A stretch of DNA of 64,000 nt from Candidatus Zhuqueibacterota bacterium (lineage in GTDB: Bacteria > Zhuqueibacterota > Zhuqueibacteria > Oceanimicrobiales > Oceanimicrobiaceae). Position 1 is the first letter of the stretch. Each line of letters opens with the position of its first letter. The DNA lies in contig JAJDAD010000092.1 in assembly GCA_029262055.1 (NCBI GenBank), forward strand, positions 124,001-188,000, written 5' to 3'. A program made the translations under genes and the position numbers. Below, one piece after another: positions 27,251 to 34,737 of this stretch. The notes under the pieces were generated by a model that was given only the letters and a program-made list of their open reading frames with translations, made no database searches and was not told where the DNA came from.

Positions 27251-28152
27251 CCGGCTCGCGGGCCACCGAATATCTGCCGGCAGTCTCTGCCGGCATTTTG
27301 TTTTCCGGTAGCTTTGTGGCCGCAAAGGTTTCGACGCTCGAGCTTCTGCCATTGACCACCACATTTTTCAGGTACCTGGTGGCGTTTTCTTTTCTAAATC
27401 TGCTCATACCATATTTTGGGCTTGCTGCCCTGCGCTTGCCCGTGTCCGCTCTGGTTGCAACGTCGCTGCTGGCGCTCAGCGGGATTGTGGGGTATCACTA
27501 TCTCTTCTTTCTTAGCCTGAATTTTACCGAGGTCGCCAACACGGCCATCATCAACGCTATGAGCCCGGTTGTCACCGCAGGCTGTGCGGCGTTGGTGCTG
27601 CGGGAAAAGCTGACCGCGCGAAATTATCTTGGCGTTCTCCTGGCCTTCTCCGGTGTGCTGCTCTTGCTGACCAGAGGCGATGCTTCGACACTCTTAAGAT
27701 TGAAATTCGGCCGGGGTGATCTTCTCATGCTGGGCGCCGTCCTGTGCTGGGTCGGCTACTCGCTTTATTTCCGCCATTTACTGAAACGCTGTCATAGTTT
27801 TGCGCTGACGTATTACTCAGCCCTCGTCGCGGTCTTGCTGTTGGCCTTTCCTGCGGCTCGGGAAAATGCCGGCGCGCAGTTGCGGCAGGCTTCGCTCAAT
27901 GCTTTCTTTGCACTGCTTTACATGGGCGTGTTTGCTTCCGGTCTCGGTTACCTTTGTTATAATTTCAGTATCAAGACCATCGGGCCGACCCTGACGGCGA
28001 GCGTGGTTTACAGTGTGGTGCCGTTGCTGGTGGTGCTGTTGGGCTATTGCTTTTTCGATGAACCTGTAACCCCGGCAATGGCTCTGAGTGCAATTCTGGT
28101 TGTCGGTGGCATCTACGTCACTTTGGACAGCCGACTAAGTCATAGTTGTTGA
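27247..28152 (+). CDS. EamA/DMT superfamily transporter
   Basis: A 301-residue inner-membrane protein with about ten hydrophobic helices in two EamA repeats. The repeats show the usual patterns [49 protein letters not shown] and [18 protein letters not shown], with the terminal [11 protein letters not shown] members export amino acids, metabolites or drugs; no substrate clue is present. It begins with an ATGA overlap with glnS, so it is translated from the same transcript. Confidence 0.9.
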   Translation: MTGSRATEYLPAVSAGILFSGSFVAAKVSTLELLPLTTTFFRYLVAFSFLNLLIPYFGLAALRLPVSALVATSLLALSGIVGYHYLFFLSLNFTEVANTAIINAMSPVVTAGCAALVLREKLTARNYLGVLLAFSGVLLLLTRGDASTLLRLKFGRGDLLMLGAVLCWVGYSLYFRHLLKRCHSFALTYYSALVAVLLLAFPAARENAGAQLRQASLNAFFALLYMGVFASGLGYLCYNFSIKTIGPTLTASVVYSVVPLLVVLLGYCFFDEPVTPAMALSAILVVGGIYVTLDSRLSHSC

Positions 28153-28183
28153 TTTCTTTTGATCGAAGACAAAGAGGCAAAAA

Positions 28184-29236
28184 ATGAAACCCACGTTCCT
28201 GCTGTTTGTTGCTGCGCTTATGCTGGCAGGCAGCGTCGTTGCGCGCGAGGAGAAGCAAGCTGTGTCCGTCAGGTTCCTGCCGCAAAAGAGCGGTGTAACG
28301 GCTTCCCTGCGTGGAGCAAGCGCTGTTGATGCCGGCCAGGCCTGGGTCACGGGTACGGGCGGTACGGTGCTGCACACAATTGACGGCGGCGACAATTGGC
28401 TTTTGCAAACGGTCCCGGGCGCGGACTCTCTGGATTTTCGCGACGTTGAAGCACTGAATAGTCGAACGGTGTTTTTGATGAGTGCAGGAGCCGGGAACAA
28501 GTCGCGCATCTTCAAAAGCGAAGATGCCGGACGGACGTGGGCGCTGCAGTTCATCAATTTACATCCGGAAGGATTCCTCGACGGGTTCGCCTTTCGCGAT
28601 GATACAACCGGAATAGCTTATGGCGATCCGGTGGACGGTCGTGCATTTATCATCAGGACTTACAACGGTGGTGAGACCTGGACACGAGTCTCGCCGGACG
28701 AACTGCCGCCTCTAAATGATGGCGAGTATGGCTTTGCTGCCAGCGGTACTGGTATCTTTGTCCACGGTGAAGCCATCTGGATTTGTACCGGAGGCGCTGC
28801 CGCACGTGTGATGAGCTCCGGCGTTGCCGGCCAGGGCTGGCGAATCTTTACCACGCCGATCTTGCACGGAACGCCGTCCGCGGGCATCTTCTCGATCGTT
28901 TTTGCAGATGACTTGAAGGGCGTCGCGGTTGGTGGTGATTACGCAAAGCCAACCAAAGCCGGAGGGACCATAGCGCGGACACGAGATGGCGGCAAGACCT
29001 GGCACCTTCCGGAAGATGCTGAAGTTACCGGCTTTCGGTCGTGTGTGGCGCATGTCCCAGGGACCGACATTTGGGTTGCGGTTGGTTCACACGGTGCGGG
29101 TTTCTCGGCAGACGGTGGTGAGAGCTGGCAGGACCTCGGCCATGCCGGCTACCACACCCTGAGTTTTTCGCGCTCAGGCGATGCAGGCTGGGCAGCCGGC
29201 GCCGATGGCAACGTGGCTAAAGTTGTGTTTGAGTAG
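28184..29236 (+). CDS. Exported Ycf48-like / BNR-repeat beta-propeller protein
   Basis: A 350-residue protein with a signal peptide (about 1-20) and repeated aspartate-box motifs, S/T-x-D-G-G-x-x-W: TIDGGDNWLL, SEDAGRTWAL, TYNGGETWTRV, TRDGGKTWHL and SADGGESWQDL. These define a seven-bladed BNR/Ycf48-type propeller, known from photosystem II assembly factor Ycf48 and from many unrelated exported proteins. No photosynthetic genes are here, so that role is not implied. It has a ribosome site (AAGAGG) and lies 31 bp after the exporter gene, probably in the same operon. Confidence 0.85.
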   Translation: MKPTFLLFVAALMLAGSVVAREEKQAVSVRFLPQKSGVTASLRGASAVDAGQAWVTGTGGTVLHTIDGGDNWLLQTVPGADSLDFRDVEALNSRTVFLMSAGAGNKSRIFKSEDAGRTWALQFINLHPEGFLDGFAFRDDTTGIAYGDPVDGRAFIIRTYNGGETWTRVSPDELPPLNDGEYGFAASGTGIFVHGEAIWICTGGAAARVMSSGVAGQGWRIFTTPILHGTPSAGIFSIVFADDLKGVAVGGDYAKPTKAGGTIARTRDGGKTWHLPEDAEVTGFRSCVAHVPGTDIWVAVGSHGAGFSADGGESWQDLGHAGYHTLSFSRSGDAGWAAGADGNVAKVVFE

Positions 29237-29260
29237 CGGCCCTGTTCTTATGGCTTAAAA

Positions 29261-29974
29261 TCAGTCATCATCACTGTCATCATCTTCGCCATCGTCGTCC
29301 TTGTCCTCAAAGACATCGATGGAGTTCTTTATGTTGCCCTCGATGGCGCTCCGGTTTTGTATCAGACGCGGGTCGAGGAAGGTGCCATCCCGATCCACGA
29401 ACCAGCTATTCATGTTGACGCTCAACACGACATTGGTAGCTGGGGTATCTTCATCTATTGTGATCGCCGGTTCGAATTCCTGCTCCTGTTCTTCATCCAG
29501 GTCGCTTGCAAACTGAAAAGTGTTGGTGGGATCGTCGTTCAAGAAGCCTTTCACCAAAATGCTGAGATCCTGCAGGTCGGGATTGTTGGTATACACAATA
29601 CCATCACGCGGGTGTAGGTCGTCGATTTCGATTTCAAGCTTTTTGTAAGTGCCGGGCGGCACTGAGACCGTTTTGATCTCCTGTACCGTAGGACCTACCA
29701 CCAAATCCCTGACAAATGGTTCTTCAAGGTCAAAATCCAGGGTATCTCCTATATCACTCTCAAACTCGATTTCATCGATCACGAGCCGAACGCTGGTAAG
29801 CGTAACGGTGGTGTCGCTTGGCTGAGTCGCCTTTTGCACAGTCGAGCTCGTACTGGCGCTCCGAATACTTATTTTTATGGCATTGTTACCATTTGATGAA
29901 CTTGGGTTACTGCTACAAGCTGCAAATAAGACGGGCGCAAGCAGGCAGTGAATCCAGTACTTTTTGAATGACAT
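29261..29974 (-). CDS. DUF4382-like lipoprotein with acidic tail
   Basis: A 237-residue predicted lipoprotein: the signal ends in LFAACSS, with the lipobox cysteine near residue 20. Its core, TVTLTSVRLVIDEIEF followed by VSVPPGTYKKLEIEIDDL, is typical of DUF4382-type beta-sandwich domains that are found on bacterial surfaces with unknown function. The last 15 residues are almost all aspartate and glutamate (EDKDDDGEDDDSDDD), which could bind calcium. The ATG at 29974 has GGAGG ten bases upstream. A sigma-54-type promoter lies 66-81 bp upstream, divergent from the one of the cytochrome cluster. Confidence 0.75.
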   Translation of the reverse strand: MSFKKYWIHCLLAPVLFAACSSNPSSSNGNNAIKISIRSASTSSTVQKATQPSDTTVTLTSVRLVIDEIEFESDIGDTLDFDLEEPFVRDLVVGPTVQEIKTVSVPPGTYKKLEIEIDDLHPRDGIVYTNNPDLQDLSILVKGFLNDDPTNTFQFASDLDEEQEQEFEPAITIDEDTPATNVVLSVNMNSWFVDRDGTFLDPRLIQNRSAIEGNIKNSIDVFEDKDDDGEDDDSDDD

Positions 29975-30039
29975 AGTCAAGATACCTCCATGAAAGTGAA
30001 ATCAGGTGTTGCCGCACGATGATAGTTTGAGGCGTTACT

Positions 30040-30055
30040 TGCAAACGGGGTGCCA
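30040..30055 (-). promoter_or_regulatory. Sigma-54-type promoter of the DUF4382-like lipoprotein gene
   Basis: On the minus strand TGGCACCCCGTTTGCA matches the RpoN consensus (TGGCAC-N5-TTGCW) with T preceding; only the G after TGGCAC is replaced by C. The predicted transcript start is near 30028, about 54 nt before the ATG at 29974. Confidence 0.65.
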
Positions 30056-30189
30056 AGAACCGTGGACCTTATCTATGATCGGATGTTCCGTTGTTATGTT
30101 TAGTCATTACTAATATTTCTCACTTGGCTTCCTCCTTCGGAGGAAACTCTTTTTGGTATCTAAATCCTCTCCAAACGCATAACGCGCGC

Positions 30190-30307
30190 GGAGGGGCAGG
30201 TTCAAATCGCGTTCAGCGTTTTGAACCGGGGTGGGTACGCCTGCCTGCCGCTGGTCACGCACCCACCCCTGATTCAAACTCTCTACGAGTTTGAATCTGT
30301 CCCCTCC
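30190..30307. repeat. Complex inverted-repeat element between divergent promoters
   Basis: Outer arms GGAGGGGCAGGTTCAAA (30190-30206) and TTTGAATCTGTCCCCTCC (30290-30307) are near-perfect inverted copies. Inside are GGGGTGGGT (30228-30236) with ACCCACCCC (30261-30269), and a perfect 11-bp hairpin GATTCAAACTC (30271-30281) with GAGTTTGAATC (30287-30297). The right-hand TTTGAATC can pair with either partner, so alternative folds exist. It may be a mobile palindromic repeat or an activator-binding region. Confidence 0.6.
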
Positions 30308-30790
30308 CGGGAGTGGAGATTTGCTTAACTTCTGTAGAATCTTGCAATTAAATGCTATTCATGAAGTGAGAAATGTTAGCTGTCATTCTTAAACTTGCAC
30401 AGGGAACCGTATCGTGTCCCAGCTTGCCGCAAGTGTCGCCTGCCCACGCGAGGACACAAATGTCGGCATCCGCGGGTAGTCTTCGGCCCCGTTTGGCCGT
30501 GAGCCGTCATCTGCCACGGTCGCTGTGCAGACAGATCGCGCACAGTGCTGCCTCAGTTCGACCGGGTGACTGCGGTATGTTTTCGGCCTGAGGCGTACGC
30601 CTGCCCGTGACAGAAAGCCCTGCTCGCCCATCTGCAACCCAGCCCTCTCTTTTCATTCGCAAACATACCAAAGTTGTAATTCCGCTTACATTGTCGAAAC
30701 CATCATCTCTGCACCTGGCGTATGGTCACCGCGAAATGCAGCAGTTAATTTGAGTTCGAATTTTTTGAGTGCGCGCAAGGGTTTGCAAAA

Positions 30791-30806
30791 TGGCACGCCA
30801 GTTGCC
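30791..30806 (+). promoter_or_regulatory. Sigma-54-type promoter of the cytochrome cluster
   Basis: TGGCACGCCAGTTGCC matches TGGCACG-N4-TTGC exactly, differing only in the last base (C for A/T). It lies in non-coding DNA with correct orientation, and the predicted transcript start near 30817 gives a leader of about 130 nt before the first gene at 30946. Confidence 0.65.
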
Positions 30807-30945
30807 GGAAGCGAGGGCCAAGTTGCGAAAATCACTTTCAGACAAGTCTGCGCGACCAGTGTCCTGCAGAGAGCAGAGTACAACCCACTTTGAAGAAATC
30901 GGCTCCGTTGCAACCGCCGGTTTGGACGAAAAAGGAGTTTCGGAA

Positions 30946-31386
30946 ATGACTTATTCAAAGCTAACTTTGGTGACCTTAGTAGCCCTGGTCAGTTTTACCG
31001 CCTGCGAACGACCGCAGCAGAACAGCGTCCTGAATCCTCCACCGCCACCGGGGCTGAATGGACAACCCACACTCAGCAGCATTCAGGCCACGACGCTTAC
31101 GCCGAGTTGCGGGATAGCACCTTGCCACGTAGCTGGCGGACTGGCGCCGTTTCGCCTCGACGGGACTGCCCAGTCGTTTGCAAATCTGGTCGGCATTCAA
31201 TCCTTGCACAATCCGAACAAGAATCGTGTCACCGCCGGTGACCTTACGTTGAGTTATTTGCTCGACATTACTCAGGGCAATGGCGTCAACGGCGCGGTTA
31301 TGCCTCCGGGGGGAAACAACTTATTATCGGCGGCCCAGATTCAGCAAATCAGCGACTGGATCACTGCCGGTGCGCTTAACAATTAG
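30946..31386 (+). CDS. Monoheme CX4CH cytochrome-like lipoprotein
   Basis: A 146-residue predicted lipoprotein: signal peptide ending in SFTAC (cysteine near residue 20), then a proline-rich linker and a small c-type heme domain. The heme motif is CGIAPCH (C55-H61, spacing CX4CH), and a candidate axial methionine lies in VMPPGG (residue 119). The C-terminal helix QIQQISDWITAGA is typical of such domains (…I.DWI..GA). The same domain, with heme cysteine and methionine at nearly identical positions, forms the N-terminus of the barrel fusion at the end of the cluster. A GGAG site stands eight bases before the start. It is the first gene of the cluster and probably an outer-membrane- or periplasm-facing electron carrier, by inference. 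Confidence 0.8.
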   Translation: MTYSKLTLVTLVALVSFTACERPQQNSVLNPPPPPGLNGQPTLSSIQATTLTPSCGIAPCHVAGGLAPFRLDGTAQSFANLVGIQSLHNPNKNRVTAGDLTLSYLLDITQGNGVNGAVMPPGGNNLLSAAQIQQISDWITAGALNN

Positions 31387-31396
31387 GGGTAGGACA

Positions 31397-32977
31397 ATGG
31401 CGCAAAAAGAGAAAAGAGCGATCTGTCAGGGAGTGCTGCTTGTGGGGCTAGCGGCTCTGCTGCAAAGCTGTGCTTCCGGCACCTCACCCGCGGTGCCCGA
31501 TCCCGGCGTTACACCAGGTTTATCCCAGGACGACGTGCAAGTTCTGATCGCGCAGGCGGTTGAGCAGGCGGAGCGGCAGAACCAAAGCGTGGTTGTTTCA
31601 GTCTGTGACCGGGCCGGCAACATTCTGGGGATTTTCAGCATGTCCGGGACGCGCGGGTCGGTGTGGGATGTTAACGTCGGCGCCGTGGCGAAAGCGCGCA
31701 CTGCCGCCTATCTGAGCAGCAATCAACACGGTTTCAGTACACTGACCGCCTGCTACATCACGCGTTCCCACTTTCCACCGACGGCTGCAAATACGACTGG
31801 TGGGCCACTTTACGGTGTACCTTTTTCGAGTCTGGGCGGCAGTGATGTCCAGCCAAACAACAGCACCCCGCCGGGGCAGAATGGTAGCGGGCAACAGGGT
31901 CTTACAGGCGTGCCAGGCGGGGTGCCGGTTTACAAGAGCGGTCTGCTGGCCGGTGGATTGGGCGTCAGCAGTTTTGGTACGGTGGGGCTCTTGCCAGGCA
32001 ATTTTCTCGTGGACTGCGGCGGTTCTATACCTGATGAAAGCATCGCGCTTGGCGCAGTCGCCGGCTATGAAGTGCCACCGGACAAACGCGGTGACAACGT
32101 CTTTCTGGACGGAGTGCGGCTGCTTTATGCCAACTCCCAGGCACCGGCAGGGGGCTTTAATCTTACTTTTGCGGATTTGGCCTCTCGCGGTAGCCTCGAC
32201 CCGACGTACCCGCTGCCCAATCCGGTAAACTTTCCGCCACAAGGAGCCGTCGACCTGGGGGATGGCATCCACAATTACGCTGCAAGACCGGGACAATTCC
32301 TGAGCGATGCCGACGTACAACAGATCCTCGACCAGGCGGTTGCCCAGGCCGGACGAACCCGGGCTGCCATCAGGCGGCCGATCGGTTCCGCGGCACGTGT
32401 TTTCGTAGCGGTGGTGGACGTCGATGGCACGGTTCTCGGCGTTTGGCGCACGCCGGATGCCACTTTGTTCAGTTACGATGTCGCAGTGCAGAAAGCGCGT
32501 ACCGTGGTGGCGTTTAGCGATTCATCCACCACTTATGGTGCCCAAATCCGGCAGGCGTTGGGTTTGCCCGCAAACCAGCAATTGGCGGTCACCACCAGGG
32601 TGGTGGGTTTTCTGGGTCAGCGGTTTTTCCCGCCGGGCATCGACCAGGCCACATTGGGTCGGCCTGTACAGCCAGGCCCATTGTTTGTCCCGGATCCGAT
32701 TCTGCCGGTCAACGACTATCGCTGGCAGCAGAACCTGGGCCTGGCACCTTATGGCAACGGCATCACCATTTTTCCCGGCGGTATCCCGCTCTACCGAAAT
32801 GGCCAACTGGTCGGCGGCATCGGTGTCAGTGGCGATGGTGTGGATCAGGATGACTTCATCGCCGCGGCAGGGGCAGGCGGTCTTGACGCGCCTGCGCCGA
32901 TCCGGTCGGACCAGTTTTTCTACGACGGTGTGCGGCTGCCCTACTTGAAGTTTCCGCGTCAACCATTCACCAACTAA
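31397..32977 (+). CDS. Tandem HbpS/GlcG-type (DUF336) heme-binding-like lipoprotein
   Basis: A 526-residue protein with a lipoprotein signal (LLQSCASG). It carries two GlcG/HbpS-type domains: one near 45-135 (VLIAQAVEQAERQNQSVVVSV, DRAGNILGIF, AVAKARTAAY), and one near 310-400 (ILDQAVAQAGRTR, VVDVDGTVLGVWR, AVQKARTVVAF). Each is followed by an extended region with a GGxPxYxxGxLxGGxGVS motif. HbpS-type proteins bind heme in Streptomyces, and GlcG sits in glycolate loci, but many homologues are uncharacterised. It begins 10 bp after the cytochrome lipoprotein and precedes an outer-membrane barrel. A heme-handling role in the cluster is an inference. Confidence 0.78.
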   Translation: MAQKEKRAICQGVLLVGLAALLQSCASGTSPAVPDPGVTPGLSQDDVQVLIAQAVEQAERQNQSVVVSVCDRAGNILGIFSMSGTRGSVWDVNVGAVAKARTAAYLSSNQHGFSTLTACYITRSHFPPTAANTTGGPLYGVPFSSLGGSDVQPNNSTPPGQNGSGQQGLTGVPGGVPVYKSGLLAGGLGVSSFGTVGLLPGNFLVDCGGSIPDESIALGAVAGYEVPPDKRGDNVFLDGVRLLYANSQAPAGGFNLTFADLASRGSLDPTYPLPNPVNFPPQGAVDLGDGIHNYAARPGQFLSDADVQQILDQAVAQAGRTRAAIRRPIGSAARVFVAVVDVDGTVLGVWRTPDATLFSYDVAVQKARTVVAFSDSSTTYGAQIRQALGLPANQQLAVTTRVVGFLGQRFFPPGIDQATLGRPVQPGPLFVPDPILPVNDYRWQQNLGLAPYGNGITIFPGGIPLYRNGQLVGGIGVSGDGVDQDDFIAAAGAGGLDAPAPIRSDQFFYDGVRLPYLKFPRQPFTN

Positions 32978-32995
32978 AGAAAATCAGAGAATCGA

Positions 32996-34666
32996 ATGTA
33001 CCGGCAAGTTTTTCTAACAACCTATCTCGTGTGCTTTGCGCTACTCTTGGTTTTGTTGAATCCGATATGGGCCCAGGAACGGCCACCGGCACGACCGGCG
33101 GCAGATACAACCCGACACTTTCAACCGGTTGTCGACCGCTGGCAAGGTGTGCAACCGCCACCTTATCAACTCAATGTCAAAGGCGCGTATATCGACCCGT
33201 ACAATCAGAATATTCTGAAGGGAGATTTTCCCATCGCCGGACAGAACCTCTTTCTGATTCTGTCGGCATCTATCGAGAATTTTGCCGAAGCTTTTGCCGT
33301 TCCGACGCCAAGCGCGATCAGCGGCGCCCGTGGCCAAAACCAGCGCTTCTTCGGTAGCCAGAGCCGCCTGCTATTGAATGAAACCATCAAGTTTTCATTC
33401 GAGCTTTATAAAGGAAACACGGCCTACAAGCCGCGGGATTTTGAGATAAAAATCACGCCGGTGGTGAACCTGAACTACATTACGACCCGGGAGAACAACG
33501 ACGTCAGTATCAACGTTCGCCAGGGCACAAATCGCTATGACAGCCATCTGGCGTTCCAGGACTTGTTCATCGAAAAGCACCTCTTCAACCTGAGCAAGGC
33601 GTACGACTTCATTTCCGTAAAAGCCGGAATCCAGCCGTTTATCAGCGATTTTCGCGGATTTGTTTTTGAGGATGCAAATCTGGGCGCTCGCTTGTTTGGC
33701 AGCGCGGCTTCAAATCGCTTGCAGTACAATTTTGCTTACTTCAAAATGCTGGAAAAAGACACCAACAGCAAACTCAACACGGTCTTTGAGAACAGGGACC
33801 AGGATGTTTTTGTGGCCAATCTTTACAAACAGGATTTCCTGAAACTCGGGTACACCGGCCAGCTCAGTTTTCATTATAATCATGACAAACCGAGCGTCTA
33901 TGTTGACGAAAACGGTGTGCCGGTCCGGCCTTCTATTTTGGGAAGCAGCGTACCGCACGATATCAAGGCCTTCTATTTCGGTTGGAACGGCGACGGACAC
34001 TTTGGCCGCTTGAACATCACGCACGCTTTTTACCAGGTGTTTGGCAAAGACAGCTTCAACTCTCTGGCCGGGCAAGCCATTACGCTGAACGCGCAAATGG
34101 CAGCGCTCGAACTGTCGCTGGACAAAGACTGGATGCGGGTAAGCCTGTCCGCATTCTACGCGTCCGGCGACAGCAAGCCTTTGGATGGAGTAGGGCGGGG
34201 CTTTGACACGATCCTGGACTTGCCGTTTTTCGCCGGCGGGCCGGTCAGTTACTGGAACAGTCAGGGGATTCGATTGTTGGGGGTTAACCTGGTCAGCAGG
34301 AGCAGTCTGGTGCCAAACCTGCGCGGCAACAAGACCGAGGGGCAGGCGAACTTCGTCAATCCCGGCCTCCTCCTGCTGAACCTTGGGTACCTCGCTAGCC
34401 TAACCCCGAAGCTAAGCCTGTCTCTGAACGGCAACTACATCAGATTCATAAACACGGCCGCTCTCTCGCAATTTGTCAATCAAAATGTCCGGCGCGCCAT
34501 CGGGCTGGACTACGGCATCGGCATGACCTACCGGCCTTTTTTGAACAACAACGCAATTGTCAGTTTTGCGCTGAACGCATTGACGCCCCTGTCAGGATTC
34601 AATGACCTTTACGAGTCTCCGGGGACACAGTTTTCCCTCTCGACCTCCCTGATTTTTACCTACTAA
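32996..34666 (+). CDS. Predicted outer-membrane beta-barrel protein
   Basis: A 556-residue protein with a signal peptide (about 1-26, ending NPIWAQ). It has alternating polar/hydrophobic segments and many aromatic girdle residues, such as FEIKITPVVNLNYI, LQYNFAYFKML, VSLSAFYASGD and LSLSLNGNYIRFI. It ends in FSLSTSLIFTY, a final strand with a C-terminal aromatic as used by the BAM complex. No known porin family is recognised, and no heme motif is present. Its place between lipoproteins and a large decaheme protein suggests an outer-membrane conduit sheath comparable in principle to MtrB-type porins, but no MtrB signature was seen; the role is inferred. Confidence 0.75.
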   Translation: MYRQVFLTTYLVCFALLLVLLNPIWAQERPPARPAADTTRHFQPVVDRWQGVQPPPYQLNVKGAYIDPYNQNILKGDFPIAGQNLFLILSASIENFAEAFAVPTPSAISGARGQNQRFFGSQSRLLLNETIKFSFELYKGNTAYKPRDFEIKITPVVNLNYITTRENNDVSINVRQGTNRYDSHLAFQDLFIEKHLFNLSKAYDFISVKAGIQPFISDFRGFVFEDANLGARLFGSAASNRLQYNFAYFKMLEKDTNSKLNTVFENRDQDVFVANLYKQDFLKLGYTGQLSFHYNHDKPSVYVDENGVPVRPSILGSSVPHDIKAFYFGWNGDGHFGRLNITHAFYQVFGKDSFNSLAGQAITLNAQMAALELSLDKDWMRVSLSAFYASGDSKPLDGVGRGFDTILDLPFFAGGPVSYWNSQGIRLLGVNLVSRSSLVPNLRGNKTEGQANFVNPGLLLLNLGYLASLTPKLSLSLNGNYIRFINTAALSQFVNQNVRRAIGLDYGIGMTYRPFLNNNAIVSFALNALTPLSGFNDLYESPGTQFSLSTSLIFTY

Positions 34667-34688
34667 TTCAGGTCGAAAAGGAGGCAGA

Positions 34689-34736
34689 ATGCGAGGAAAA
34701 GAAATTAGTTCATTCAAAAACGGAAAGCATTTATAA
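34689..34736 (+). CDS. Possible 15-codon leader peptide upstream of the decaheme gene
   Basis: An ATG at 34689 stands five bases after AAGGAGG, the strongest ribosome site in the vicinity. It opens a 15-codon frame, MRGKEISSFKNGKHL, that stops one base before the ATG of the decaheme-LVIVD gene (34738). That ATG itself has no good ribosome site, so translation could be coupled through this leader. A sequencing frameshift that merges the two frames is the alternative. Confidence 0.4.
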   Translation: MRGKEISSFKNGKHL

Positions 34737-34737
34737 G

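Larger units (their letters stand above)
29975..30945. other. 971-bp non-coding region with two divergent sigma-54 sites and a large inverted-repeat structure
   Basis: No gene can be supported. The region holds a minus-strand sigma-54-type element (30040-30055) for the lipoprotein gene, a small TTCCTCC/GGAGGAA hairpin (30129-30145), a complex palindromic element (30190-30307) and a plus-strand sigma-54-type element (30791-30806) ahead of the cytochrome cluster. It is therefore most likely a shared regulatory region. Open frames inside have no ribosome sites. Confidence 0.5.

Noticed and set aside
30129-30150. TTCCTCC/GGAGGAA hairpin followed by TTTTT as a terminator
   Set aside because: The orientation would end a plus-strand transcript, but no plus-strand gene lies upstream.
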